This document shows, piece by piece, positions 34,351-44,001 of a stretch of 64,000 nt of DNA. The position numbers were made by a program, and so were the translations under genes. Location: assembly GCA_024734495.1 (NCBI GenBank), contig JALMQS010000085.1, forward strand, positions 974,474 to 1,038,473, read 5' to 3'. Source of the DNA: Forficula auricularia (lineage: Eukaryota > Arthropoda > Insecta > Dermaptera > Forficulidae). Numbering within the stretch: the first letter of the stretch is position 1; each line of letters starts with the position of its first letter. Below the pieces are notes generated by a model, which ran no database searches, was not told the DNA's origin, and saw only the letters and a program-made list of their open reading frames with translations.

Positions 34351-34850
34351 GTTTTTTCATTTCTAGCCTTCTAGTGACCCACAGATTATGTATACAAAAT
34401 TTGTTTGAGTTTGGTCCAAGATCAAGAATTTTCATATTTAGACCTCCCTCATTTTAGGTGGTTAGTTTTTTACATTCTAGCTCTCTAGAGTCCCACAGAT
34501 TATGTATACAAAATTTGGTTGAGTTTTGTCAAAGAGCAAGAATTTTCATTTTTTGACCCCCCCATTTTGGGGATTGTTCCCCATTTTGGGTGGTTAGTTT
34601 TTGCATTTCTAGCTTTCTAGAGGCCCACAGATTATGTATATAAAATTTGGTTGAGTTTGGTCCAAGAGCAAGAATTTTCTATTTTTTGACCCCTTCCCCC
34701 CATTTTGGGTGGTTAGTTTTTGCATTTCTAGCTCTCTAGAGGCCTACAGATTATGTATACAAAATTTGGTTGAGTTTGCTCCAAGGGCAAGAATTTATAT
34801 ATTTTTTCTCCTTCCCCCTCTTTTTGGGTGGTTTTGGGTAGAATTTTTTA
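34350..34850 (+). repeat. Minisatellite, ~115-130-bp units, four copies
   Basis: Each unit carries GGTGGTTAGTTTTTGCATTT, CTAGAG...CCACAGATTATG and TATACAAAATTTGGTTGAGT, then a poly-C stretch. The same unit occurs in family A, in the foldback at 41006-41870, at 53880-54740, and at 63540-63960. Confidence 0.8.
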
Positions 34851-35101
34851 AACAAAAGTTGTAAGAAATCACATCCTCTACAACTTTGCTCATTATAAAA
34901 TTTTCGTAGAGTTAATAGTTTAAGAGTTATTTGATAATTTTCATTCGTGCACCCCTCAAACCCCCTTTTGGGGTCAAAATATCAAAACGTTATATAGCTA
35001 AAAACGTAAGTTAGAAGACCTCTGATACAAATAGAAATTTCATAATAATCCCTTCAGCCGTTTTGATGAATCGTGAGCAACTTTTCACGGAAACCACTGA
35101 A

Positions 35102-35132
<31 letters not shown>
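35102..35132 (+). repeat. (CAGA)n microsatellite
   Basis: About seven uninterrupted CAGA units inside the Helitron. Confidence 0.9.
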
Positions 35133-35459
35133 GGAATTTTGTTGAGGGTGTTTTCGTTCATAACTTTGCTTGAAACGTGTGCAACCAAAATTTGGCGTGA
35201 TTTGGACCAATGTACAGACAAAACCTTAATTTTATATATATAGATTAAATATACTAGTGAGGGGCCAGGTTGTATGGTAAAGTCAGGTGGATAGCCTACA
35301 TCAGAATATCGTCAGCTTATTTCAAGAAATCTTCATTTTCTTTATGTTCAAATCATCTTATTTAATTAATAATTTACCATATTTATATATTCGAGTTCTT
35401 TTCTTGACACTTTTATTCGGGAAAATGTATATATTTTTTGATTTCTAATGAGATCGAAT

Positions 35460-35660
35460 GCAAGAAGGGCACACCAAGACGATACAGCCCCAACGGACCC
35501 TGAAAGACCCTCTCATTACCGAAAAGAAGAAGAAATTGATCAAGCAAAGGGTGGTGGCTTAGGTATTTGTACACCAGGGTAGTGAAGGGCTGAAGGTTTT
35601 TATTGTCGGGAAAGAGTTCAAGTTCCTTGAAGTTATAAGAAGAAACGTATTAGCGAATGA
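35460..35660 (-). pseudogene. LINE ORF C-terminus and 3' tail, decayed
   Basis: On the minus strand the translation near 35660-35600 reads SFANTFLLITSRNLNSFP, a diverged form of the LINE C-terminal motif FIPMTSRDWNSLP seen at 57655-57446. The following sequence parallels the LINE 3' untranslated region (CACCAAGACGATACAGCCCC on the plus strand). Confidence 0.55.
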
Positions 35661-35878
35661 AGTATCCTGCCACTTTTAAATTTAAACGTAAAGAGATGTT
35701 GGGAGTCACGCGCAAAGGAGGCTTTGTGGAAATTACTGACTTCAATTCAACAGAGTATAGTACATGTAATAGTATCTATAAAATAGGGAATGCGCGGAAA
35801 CGCTTCTTCGATTTACCATTAACAAAATTGTCGATATTAGTACCTGTATTGGGAAATTCAATATTTTAACATCTCTAA

Positions 35879-36091
35879 GGACCAGGTTGCTAAACTTGGT
35901 TCAGTTAAACTTTTTTTAAATGTTGACAAAGGGTAAAACCTTAAAATTCACCTTGTGCCAGGTGGGATAGCCAATCAGATGACAGATACTTTCAACTGAT
36001 TGGCCATCCTACAGGACACAAGGTGAATTTTAAGTGTTTTACCCTTTGTCAACGCTTAAAATGAGTTTACCAACGGACATACAACTGGCCC
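35879..36091. mobile_element. PIF/Harbinger-like MITE, second type
   Basis: A 213-bp foldback whose right end, inverted, reads GGGCCAGTTGTATGTCCG and whose left end is GGACCAGGTTGC. It is flanked by TAA on both sides (35876-35878 and 36092-36094). The inner arms ACAAAGGGTAAAA...TTACCCTTTGT and TTCACCTTGTG/CACAAGGTGAA are conserved. Related in its ends and TAA duplication to the MITE at 773-942. Confidence 0.8.
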
Positions 36092-36199
36092 TAATAGCTA
36101 TCATTACTTATCACATACTACTAAAGGGAATTTGTTCCTGTCTCTGTATGTACTTATTTTTGTTGACTCTAGGCGAAGTTAGGTCCAGGGTCCAAGGTT

Positions 36200-36396
36200 G
36201 CGCGAAATACACGATTTTCTAAACTCAAATTTCTACGCTTAAGCTGGATACACCCGGAACAACGCATTCGCCAATTCATTATCCCTATGACATCTAGAGA
36301 CTGGAACTCTCTTCCCGACCGTCTTTCCAGCACCTTATAACCTTCAATCTTTCAAGACCAGCATACACAGATACCTACGGCGGGCCTTGCAGCTAG
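36200..36396 (+). pseudogene. LINE C-terminus fused to a Helitron 3' tip
   Basis: The plus-strand translation at 36270-36376 gives IIPMTSRDWNSLP and then LQSFKTSIHRYLR, close to the LINE at 57655-57446 (upstream codons are diverged). Immediately after the RYLR codons comes GGCGGGCCTTGCAGCTAG, the last 18 bases of the Helitron terminus (36379-36396), followed by T. The Helitron hairpin 5' strand is missing. Either a Helitron picked up a LINE fragment or an illegitimate join occurred. Confidence 0.65.
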
Positions 36397-36689
36397 TATT
36401 TATTTATACATTAGTTCATAGCGCGCCTTCGGCGGGCCTTTTAGGTGAGGGGCTTCGCCCCTGGACCCCCACGTGGCTGCTATTATTGATGTTTTATTAG
36501 TAACAGAGAATAAATATAATTGTTTTATTTTAAAGTCTTAAATAGATATAATTATGAGATTCTATTTAACTGTAATATACAGTCACAATAAATAAGATGA
36601 AACAAATATTTAAAATGTATTAAAAATTCTCTATTTAGAAAAAATTCTCTTATTCTCAAGCTTTGAGTTGTTTATCATAAAAGAATTTA

Positions 36690-37400
36690 GTCTTATTGAT
36701 TTTAAGTCGATTCTTCCACGTTTTCAGTAGAGGCTGCCATTAATAGTCAAAACATCAAAAATGGAATGCAATCAGATTGTTCCTTCTAGTATTAGATAAG
36801 AATCGATCGTTATTTTTGATTTTAAGTCGATTCCTCCACGTCTTCAGCAATGGTTACTAATAATAATCGAAGGGTCAAAAATCTAATGTAGAATTGTTAT
36901 TCCTCTAGTATTAGATAAGAATCGATTGCTATTTTTGATTTTAAGTCGATTCCTCCATGTCTTCAGCAATGGTTACTAATAATAATCGAAGGGTCAAAAA
37001 TCTAATGTAGAATTGTTATTCCTCTAGTATTAGAAAAGAATCGATTGCTATTTTTGATTTTAAGTCGATTCCTCCATGTCTTCAGCAATGGTTACCAATA
37101 ATAATCGAAGGGTCAAAAATCTAATGTAGAATTGTTATTCCTCTAGTATTAGATAAGAATCGATTGCTATTTTTGATTTTAAGTCGATTCCTCCATGTCT
37201 TCAGCAATGGTTACCAATAATAATCGAAGGGTCAAAAATCTAATGTAGAATTATTATTCCTCAAGTATTAGATAAGAATCGATTGCTATTTTTGATTTTA
37301 AGTCGATTCCTCCATGTCTTCACCAATGGCTACCAATAAAAACCGAATCGTCAAAAATCGAATGTAGAATGGTTATTCCTCGACTGTTAAATGAGAATCG
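36690..37400 (+). repeat. Tandem array, ~120-bp units, six copies
   Basis: The units share ATTTTAAGTCGATTCCTCC, GTCTTCAGCAATGG, ATAATCGAAGGGTCAAAAAT and TATTAGATAAGAATCGAT. The three or four central units are nearly identical; the outer ones diverge, as expected from unequal exchange. The array lies inside a Helitron. Confidence 0.85.
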
Positions 37401-37428
37401 ATCATTATTTTTGAAATAAAGTCAACAT

Positions 37429-37693
37429 CAGGCGCGGATCCAGACCTCTGATTTGGGGGGGGGCGGTCGCCGGTATATAAGATCTACTTTTGATCTCGGA
37501 AGTGTGTCGCGCTCGAATTGTCCAAGCGGGGTGGGGGGTCAAAGACGCCCCCCCCCCACATAGAACTTTATTTTCTTCAATTTTAAAATTTAATGTTATA
37601 TAAAAAAAAAATAAACATAAAAAATGTTGATCTACAATGCTTTGAGGGGGGTGGCGGTCACCCCCATCGCCCCCCCCCCTGGATCCGCGCATG
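37429..37693. mobile_element. hAT MITE with 8-bp target duplication
   Basis: A 265-bp element with ends CAGGCGCGGATCCAG and inverse CTGGATCCGCGCATG. It is flanked by the exact 8-bp repeat GTCAACAT at 37421-37428 and 37694-37701. Poly-G/poly-C blocks sit inside both ends. The minus frame through it has no transposase motif. Confidence 0.9.
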
Positions 37694-38404
37694 GTCAACA
37701 TGAACTGCAAATTGCAAGTGATATCTGATTAATAATAAAGGAATAAACATATTAATATTTCAAATGAATTTGGATAAAGTTTAGCAACGATCCGTTGCAG
37801 TTTATTTAATTAAATAACAATTTTTGAGTTCATCAATTAAATTGTCAAATTAATATTTGTGTGATTTAAAATTCATTGTAATTAAGTACCTTGTACCTTG
37901 AGGACCACAAAAAAGGTCAAATATAGTTTTTTGTAAAATTATATTTTAAAGTACTTTATTTTAGAATAAGATAGTACATTGGATAAAGTTTAGCAACGAT
38001 CCGTTGCACTTTATTTTTTTATTTTGTTTTTAAATGTACTTTAAAAAAAATAGATAGTTTTTTTAAATCTTTGTTGCATTATTAAATTCTTCTTCAACGA
38101 TAATGTGGTTAGATCTCTTTTAAGAATAAATTACAATTCAAAAATCTGACAGATAGGGCTGCCAACACAAAGTTAGTTTGCTATTTAGTTATTTTATTGT
38201 TTGGCAAGCTATGTTGGCAAATTCAGATTTGGTTTCAGTTTTCCGTGAATTTTCCAATTTTCCGGCAACTTTTCGGATTTTTTTTTACATATTAACCTGA
38301 AATGGACTATTACGAACATTTAAAAAAAAAATTAGCCAAATCGGCCCAGGCATTTGAGAGATCTGCGCTTACAAAGAAAAAGAAATTCATTTTTATTATA
38401 TAGA

Positions 38405-39570
38405 TTATATAATTAAAAAACAATCCATATGTTTTCTGTGAAGAAAATTTTATCAAGCTATATAAAATCAATTAAAAAGACTATAATGGGTTAATTAATA
38501 CTTTGAAGCGAATGACCCCACGCGAACTACGTGCTCCTGATGTTTGATTATATTCTCAAATTCTAAACATTTATTTATTTGGCAATCTGAAGTGAAGAAA
38601 TGGAATGATAGCGTACGAGAGAGAGATGAGGAACGTGTGCAAAGGAGTTTTATGGTCCAATTTCGTTTACGGCCCCATTTTGATTTCACTCCCCCCCCCC
38701 GGGAGGGGAGGAGTTCCCTCTGCATTTCCGTTGGATGAAATCTCAAGGGTCACAGAGTCAATGAGCTACATTCTCCAGGAGACTACGGAAACTAAGAAAT
38801 CATGAAACAGGATTTTAAAGGATGAGAAAGCAGAGTTGAAACTAATTTCGGGTATAAAAGAGGTATGTGACGAGAAAGTCAGTTTTCTCGGCAAATACCA
38901 CTTGCACACCCCTGGCAAACCCTTCGTTTTTTTATCTATTTTTTATTTTTATTACCCTCGTTTTATCTTTAATTTAAAATCTATATGTAACGCCCGTTGC
39001 CTGGCAGCGTTTATTCTGTCTCTTGTCCCAAAATAACGAATGGCTTATTTAATTTTTTTTTTCCTTTCCCCCGTTTTGGAAAAAAGTCAATAAAAATTAT
39101 TAGATGAGCGTAGGTTAGTAGGTAAGCTATAACCTTATCAAATGTAGATGTTGCGATCCAATTCAAATATGTATAAATGTATATGCAAAATTGACATTCA
39201 AACAACTTTCTTTCAATTACGGTGATGTCTGTGAGGAAGAGAGAGGCTGGAAAGGTCGGAGGAATTTGGTCTAAAAAAAGAAATATTCCGAGAAAATATT
39301 CTTTATGAATTCCTTTAGAAAGAGTTTGACGATCTGTAGGTAGTTGTCAAATTTAAGTGAAAAATAAATATCTTTGAAGCGCTTTCCAAAATAAAAAAAG
39401 TTCAGATGAAAAAACAGTTTCGCTCCCCTTATAGTTTTCAGATATTATTTTTCATTGGGATGATATCATTAAAATTTCATTGAAAAGATTTTGTTTTGCC
39501 GAGAGTTGTTGATTCATAAAGAAAAATCAATGATATTGTCCTCTGCTTGATCCAAATAAAAATATACGTA
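38405..39570. other. Mostly single-copy DNA, nothing recognised
   Basis: The section 38590-38780 is less AT-rich, with short overlapping frames on both strands (38495-38805) that I do not recognise. A TTGTCCTCTGCTTGATCC segment (about 39535) belongs to the recurring element noted at 14800. Confidence 0.4.
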
Positions 39571-39775
39571 TAGGGGTCGGCGCTCGAAGTGTTACCATTT
39601 ACTGTGAAAAGATTTTAAACGATGGTTTGTTACCTTGGGCACGTAAACAATTCGGTAGAAACCATTGGACGTTTCAACAAGACTCGGCACCATCCCATAA
39701 AGTCCTAGAAACTCAACGTTTTTTACAAGAAAAAGTTCCCAGCTTCATTTCTTCACAAGAAAAGCCACCATATTC

Positions 39776-40398
39776 GATTCCGAGACATTTCAGCCCCCGA
39801 CAAAATAGTCCCGACAAAACATCCCCCGACAAAATATCCTCCGACAAAATATCCTTCAAACAAAATATCTCATGGCAAAATAACCCTTCCCCTCGTGAAT
39901 CTTATGAGTAATGCAAATCGACTCCGGTTCGGTTAATATATATTCAGTTCGGCTCGGTTGGGTTCGTATAGCTGCTTTTCGGGCTGGTTTTTAGACGGTT
40001 AGGTTGGCGTCAGCCAAAACCAGCCCGAAAAGGAGCTATACGAACCCAACCGAGCCGAACTGAAAATATATTAACCGAATCTCCGAAAGTTTAGTCCGGG
40101 CGGGGTGTGTTTGGGGCTCCCATTTTTTTCCTAATCAAACACACATTGAAACCGAACCAGCAAATCGTCGGGAGGGGTGTGTTTGGGGCTCCCATTTTTT
40201 CCTAATCAAACACAAATTGAAAACCGAACAGCCAATCGTCGGGCGGGGTGTGTTTCGGGCTCCCATTTTTTTTCTAATCAAACACACATTGAAAACCGAA
40301 CCAGCCAATATTTTGTCAGAAGATATTATGTCGGGGGATATTTTGTCGTGGAATGTTTTGTCGGGGATATTTTGTCGGGGGCTGAAAGTCGCGGTACC
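39776..40398. mobile_element. Nested 623-bp transposon with tandem-repeat termini
   Basis: It is flanked by the exact 8-bp duplication CCATATTC (39768-39775, 40399-40406), and removing it with one copy restores the mariner reading SPDLNP. The ends are GATTCCGAGACATTTCAGCC and, inverted, GGTACCGCGACTTTCAGCC. Just inside both ends lie 5-6 inverted copies of a ~16-bp unit CCCCGACAAAATAT. The middle has a 155-bp palindrome (39926-40080) and three 72-bp tandem units (40096-40312). It has no transposase. An 8-bp duplication fits hAT, P, Merlin or some Mutator-like groups; termini do not decide it for me. Confidence 0.85.
40096..40312 (+). repeat. Three 72-bp tandem units within the nested transposon
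   Basis: Units begin near 40096, 40168 and 40239 with GGGCGGGGTGTGTTTGGGG and continue with CTCCCATTTTTTCCTAATC and AACACACATTGAAAACCG; they differ at only a few bases. Confidence 0.85.
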
Positions 40399-40740
40399 CC
40401 ATATTCCCCGGACTTAAACCCAATGGACTTTTCCATTTGGTCCATTCTTGAGGCCAAAGTTTCAACTAAAAAATTTCAGCGGGTCAACGCCTTAGAGATT
40501 GCTCTTCGAAAATACAATCAGACCACATTCGTGCAGCGTGTGAAGCCTTCCCGGACAAACTCGATGCTATTATCCGCGCTAAAGGTGGTTACATCGAACA
40601 ATAACATATTTTTCTTAAAATTTGAAATGTTTTTACGATATACTGAAGTTTTTAAATAAAAAGAAATAAAAATTGACAAAATTACAGCATTTTTAATTGA
40701 TAACACTTCAAGCGCCGACCTCTGTATTATATCAAATATA

Positions 40741-40980
40741 AATATGTAAATTAATTTATTTGATAAATATTATAGTTTCATAGGTTTGACCTACATCATC
40801 AGTCTTTTAATTAGAAATATTTTATCTGTTATTACGATTTGTTGTCGTTTGTTATGTGACTGACTTGCTATAACAACAAAACGAATTTTTCTATGGTATA
40901 ATATATAACTCGGATAATTGAACCTACGAGAAAAATATAACAAATAAAACATTCCTTATTAAAAGACTGATGACTAACAG
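40741..40980. repeat. Hammerhead-like repeat piece, inverted relative of 43720
   Basis: On the minus strand 40812-40766 reads AGACUGAUGAUGUAGGU...ACCUAUGAAACUAUA, a hammerhead-like order lacking the cleavage triplet. The flanking AATATTTCTAATTAAAAAGA is shared, inverted, with 43720-43760. Both belong to the same family, separated by 3 kb. Confidence 0.45.
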
Positions 40981-41005
40981 AGGCCTAACAAAATGCCTCA
41001 AGGGG

Positions 41006-41870
41006 CAAATCGACTCGTTTTTAGAGGTAATCGACCACTGAAGATGTCAAAAAATACCGTAAAATCACCTCATTGATTATGACTCTTAAACTCTTAACTC
41101 TACGGCAAATTCTATTAGAAGCAAATTTGTAGAGGGTGTAATTTTTGACATTTTTGTTTAAAAGAAATTTGAAAATAGGCACCCAAAATGGAGGGGGGGG
41201 TCAAATATGAAAATATCGACCAAATTCAACCAAATTGTGTATACATTTTCAGTGAACCTCCCAGAAGGGTAGAAATTCAAAAACTAACCACCCAAAATGG
41301 TGTGTGTGTGTGGGGGGGGGGGGTCAATAATGAAAATCTAGTCCTTTAAACCAAATTCAACCAAATTTTAAATACATATTCTGTGGACACCCAGAAGGCT
41401 ATTAATACAAAAACTAAGTTAAGTACAAGTGCCTAGAATTTCATTTTTTGACCCTCCCCCCATTTTGGAATGTTAATTTTTTCGTTTCTGGAGCCTTTTG
41501 GTGGCCCACTGATTATGTATACTAAATTTGGATAGGTTTGGCCGAAATGGCTAGAATTTTCATTTTTGACCCCCCCCTCCATTTTGGGTGGTTAGTTTTT
41601 GTATTTCTAGATTTCTGGGGGTCCACAGAATATGTATACGAAATTTGGTTGAGTTTGGTCGAAAAAGCTAGAATATACATTTTTGTCCCCCCCCCCATTT
41701 CGGGTGGTTATTTTCAAAATTTTTTAAACAAAAATGTCAAAAATTACGTCCTCTACAATTTTGATTCTAATGAAATTTGCCGTAGAGTAAACATTTTAGG
41801 AATTATATGTAATCATACGGTATTTTTTGACTTTTCGAGGGTCGATTACCCCTAAAAACGTCTCGATGGC
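41006..41870. mobile_element. Foldback element enclosing minisatellite units
   Basis: Arms of about 200 bp: CGTTTTTAGAGGTAATCGACC, GTCAAAAAATACCGT and CTACGGCAAATT with their inverses at the right. The inner arm includes AATTTTTGACATTTTTGTTT. The loop contains four ~125-bp minisatellite units in inverted halves. A single arm of the same family appears at about 47390-47480. Confidence 0.7.
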
Positions 41871-42984
41871 TAGTAAGAATTTGACTTTCGGGGTGTGTGC
41901 TGATCAGTAATCACACAACAGTATGTTATTTGGGTTTTGAAATCAGCTTCCAAAATGGTCAGAAGCTCTTAGACTATAAGTTATAACTTACTATTTAATA
42001 AATATTTCGTTTCTACTCTAAGACCATCTATCGATATTTAATATTTTGCCCACTTAATTAATGCCTTCCTTCCGTCATTTGAATTTAAATGAGAATGTCA
42101 ATTGTTCGTTTATCTGCTGTTAAATTGATTGCCTCGCCTTTAATACGATCTGCGTGGCTGTATCTGCTTGATGGCGATTGTCTCTTAATAAATCGGCCTC
42201 ATTACTTTATCCGGCGAGGGTCGGCTCAGCTCGGCTCTGGTGTTAGTGTATTCGGCCGGGAAACCCCTGGATTCATTCTTCGAGATTTGCTTTCTGAAAT
42301 CCGCAAATCGAGACGTGACCTGTACCCTTAATGCCACCTGAAGATTGCATTCGAATGGGGTTTCGAGGGCCAACCTGTCCATATCGAAAAAAAAATCGAC
42401 GGATCTTTAAGTGAAAAATTGCTTGTACTTTGAACTTTCGAACCATTTGAGTGAGGTACGCTCTTTTTATTCGGCCATTCAATTTGTATATATATATATA
42501 TTTAGAGACATGAAAATATTATTGATTTTCGGAAATTCTTTGAATAAAAGCAAACAATAATACCCCTTAAATAAATTTCCTACATATATTTATTATGAAG
42601 AAAAATCAATGAGGGTGTCGTCTGCTTGATGCGAATAAACTTAAATACCTACATAATATAAATAAATGGAAATCTTTTATAAAAAAACTATCCTAAAACA
42701 TTTATTAAGAATCCAAACGTTTCGAAAAATTTCTCTATTTATCAAAGAAATTTTATGAAATTGAAAAAATAAAAAAAAAACTTGCTTTGAGAAATTAAAA
42801 TAAAGTAGCACTAAACAAATAAATATTTTATAAATAGACAATGATACAAATGGGGAAAGGAATAAAAATAAAAAATTTAAATTTTTACAAAAAATTTTTG
42901 GAACTTTTTTTTGTTAAAAATTTGAAAAATAGACCATATTTTAATTAAATTTTAATTTTAGGGATTCTTTATAACTGTAGTTGT
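41871..42984. other. Largely single-copy DNA with a less AT-rich patch
   Basis: The stretch 42090-42400 is less AT-rich and holds an 80-codon plus frame (42089-42331) without recognised motifs; it does not recur in the window. At 42595-42645 is the recurring TCTGCTTGATGCGAATAAAC segment, and at 42700-42740 (minus) a diverged hammerhead-like trace (TTTCGAAACGTTTGGATTC). Confidence 0.35.
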
Positions 42985-43262
42985 ATTAATTTATGAAGAG
43001 GTTAAAATAAGAGACGTGCAGCTTTTATTTATTTCTTTTTTTATTTATGAACTCCCGCTAACGTTTCGGCTATTGGTTGTAGCCATCTTCAGAGCTAAAC
43101 AATGACAAACAATGTTAACAATATTAAATTGGCCTTGTCCGAGTACATCAGAATATTATAATTTTGTTTTTCTACTCACCGGGAATTTGTCAATAGCCGA
43201 AACGTTAGCGGGAGTTCATAATTAAAAAAGAAATAAAAGCGGCACCCATTCATAAATTAATT
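42985..43262. mobile_element. Foldback with hammerhead motif, GAACTCCCGCTAACG family
   Basis: The left arm (about 42988-43075) and right arm (about 43195-43262) mirror each other through TTTATTTCTTTTTT and GAACTCCCGCTAACGTTTCG. The left arm continues into a complete hammerhead-like motif on the minus strand; the right arm has only its 3' half. Loop about 110 bp. Confidence 0.75.
43057..43095 (-). ncRNA. Hammerhead ribozyme-like motif
   Basis: On the minus strand: helix I GCU/AGC; CUGAAGA (complement of 43086-43092); one extra U; helix II GGCUA/UAGCC with a 7-nt loop; GAAAC; GUU with cleavage predicted after the second U. Helix III would be the self-complementary ACGU, too short to loop in a monomer, so activity would need a dimer. 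Confidence 0.6.
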
Positions 43263-43435
43263 AAATTTTTGTTTTTTAAAACTTCGATCATTTCTAAAAT
43301 TGATATTTTTTCTAAATTCCGCTCTTTATTTAAAATTTTGGTATTAGAAAAGTCAATATTGTTTCCCAGGTTAGTTGAATATCTAGGTGGCATGGTACAT
43401 TCATAAATAATTAATTATTTAATTAAACAATTAAC

Positions 43436-43594
43436 GTAATTTTTGTTTTTCAGAGGATGAGGAACAAAATAAGTGTTTGTTTACGACTTATCAAGAGCCT
43501 GAAGAAGCTGCAATAAAAGTGGCGAAACGTTGCAATTGATAAGTCGTAAACAAACACTTATTTTGTTCTCATCCTCTGAAAACAAAAATTACAT
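43436..43594. mobile_element. Long hairpin with a hammerhead-like tip
   Basis: The arms ACAAAATAAGTGTTTGTTTA, CGACTTATCAA and TTTTCAGAGGATGAG pair with their inverses over about 60 bp almost without mismatch. The tip (43495-43533) is exactly the hammerhead-like core, so the arms are an extension of helix I. Confidence 0.8.
43484..43545 (+). ncRNA. Hammerhead ribozyme-like motif with internal loop in helix I
   Basis: CUGAAGA (43499-43505), extra A, helix II GCUGC/GUGGC (with G-U pairs), GAAAC (43524-43528), GUU (529-531). Helix I pairs GC (497-498) with GC (532-533), has a GA/AA internal loop, and then UUAUCAA pairs with UUGAUAA. An internal loop at this place is where natural hammerheads make tertiary contacts with loop II. 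Helix III is again the short ACGU palindrome. Confidence 0.65.
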
Positions 43595-43719
43595 TAATAA
43601 ATTATGCAACTTAATCCCAATGATGATAAACAATTAACAATTGTTGAGTGACCAGCTTACTATAACAAGAAAACTAATTTACCTTTCTCTAAACGGTTAT
43701 TTGAGCCCATGAGAAATAA

Positions 43720-43800
43720 CAGATTAAATATTTCTAATTAAAAAGACTGATGATGAAGGTCAAACCTTGAAAACTATAGTCTCTAAAAAATAAATTAAAT
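43720..43800 (+). ncRNA. Degenerate hammerhead-like motif
   Basis: CUGAUGA (43747-43753), extra U, AAGGU-CAA-ACCUU hairpin, GAAAAC in place of CGAAAC, loop UAUA and GUC (779-781); helix I AGA/UCU. The shift around GAAAAC probably breaks the core. Confidence 0.45.
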
Positions 43801-43807
43801 ATATAGC

Positions 43808-44001
43808 AGTAGCGGTTGGTGGCTTAAAATCCAAGGGATGCTGTCCAAAACTCTACCCTTCATTTTTTGAAATTTTATTTTAATTTTTGCTTTTTTTTGC
43901 AAATTTCATCGAATACGGATCATTTTCGTTATTTTTCAAATTTAAAATTAGATTTTTAAAAATATATATTTTGGGAGCTTTGCCCCAAACGGATACTGCT
44001 T
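43808..44001. mobile_element. Possible short TIR element
   Basis: The left GCAGTAGCGGTTGGTGGC and the right end inverted, GCAGTATCCGTTTGGGGC, resemble each other at 14 of 18 positions. No target duplication is visible, so the call is tentative. Confidence 0.35.

Larger units (their letters stand above)
33760..35244 (-). mobile_element. Non-autonomous Helitron, complete
   Basis: On the minus strand it begins TCTATATATATAAAATTAAG (from 35244) and ends with a CGCC-GAA-GGCG hairpin, CCTTGCAG and CTAG (33760). It lies between A (33759) and T (35245) of a family A copy with no target duplication, which is the Helitron rule. It encodes no Rep/helicase. Contents in its own direction: a CAGA microsatellite, a CTACAACTTT module, four ~120-bp minisatellite units and a 560-bp G-rich region before the 3' end. 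Confidence 0.9.
32995..35325 (+). repeat. Family A copy interrupted by a Helitron
   Basis: Family A runs from ATTACTTTACCATACAGGG (about 32995) to 33759 and resumes at 35245. The break falls inside the conserved TTTTATTAAATATTAAATATA stretch, so the empty site can be reconstructed exactly from the other copies. Confidence 0.8.
36411..38404 (-). mobile_element. Non-autonomous Helitron, 2 kb, with nested repeats
   Basis: On the minus strand it starts TCTATATAATAAAAATGAAT (38404) after A, and ends with a GCCCGCCGAAGGCGCGC hairpin, TATGAA and CTAA (36411) before T. No Rep/helicase ORF. It contains a six-unit 120-bp satellite (36690-37400), a hAT MITE (37429-37693) and a direct repeat of GGATAAAGTTTAGCAACGA (37772 and 37981). 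Only 14 bases separate its 3' end from the CTAG of the opposing Helitron tip at 36396. Confidence 0.8.
39627..40660 (+). pseudogene. Mariner (DD37D-type) transposase C-terminus, split
   Basis: The first piece (39627-39770) encodes WTFQQDSAPSHKVLETQRFL and FISSQE, containing the second catalytic Asp. The second piece (from about 40400) encodes YSPDLNPMDFSIWSILEAKV and on to the frame end at 40659. Counting across the split gives 37 residues between the Asp of QQD and the last Asp of NPMD, the spacing of DD37D (maT-like) mariners. The first catalytic Asp and the DNA-binding domain are missing. The element insert adds a frame change and about 208 foreign codons, so no product is possible. The middle stretch of the 160-codon frame (40177-40390) is insert sequence, not transposase. 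Confidence 0.8.
39571..40724 (+). mobile_element. Deleted Tc1/mariner element split by another transposon
   Basis: The ends are AGGGGTCGGCGCTCGAAG and, inverted, AGAGGTCGGCGCTTGAAG with a following GTGTTA on both sides, each flanked by TA (39569-39570, 40725-40726). Without the 623-bp insert at 39776-40398 the copy is only about 530 bp, so two thirds of the transposase gene are gone. The remaining C-terminal part is described separately. Confidence 0.85.

Noticed and set aside
35102..35132. Tandem CAGA repeats that might suggest a CRISPR-like array or a coding repeat.
   Set aside because: It is a plain tetranucleotide microsatellite without spacers, inside a Helitron.
40177..40659. A 160-codon frame starting with repeated CLGLPFFPNQTQIENR-like peptides.
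   Set aside because: The N-terminal half is the 72-bp tandem repeat and terminal array of the nested transposon; only the last ~85 codons are mariner transposase, and the join is accidental.
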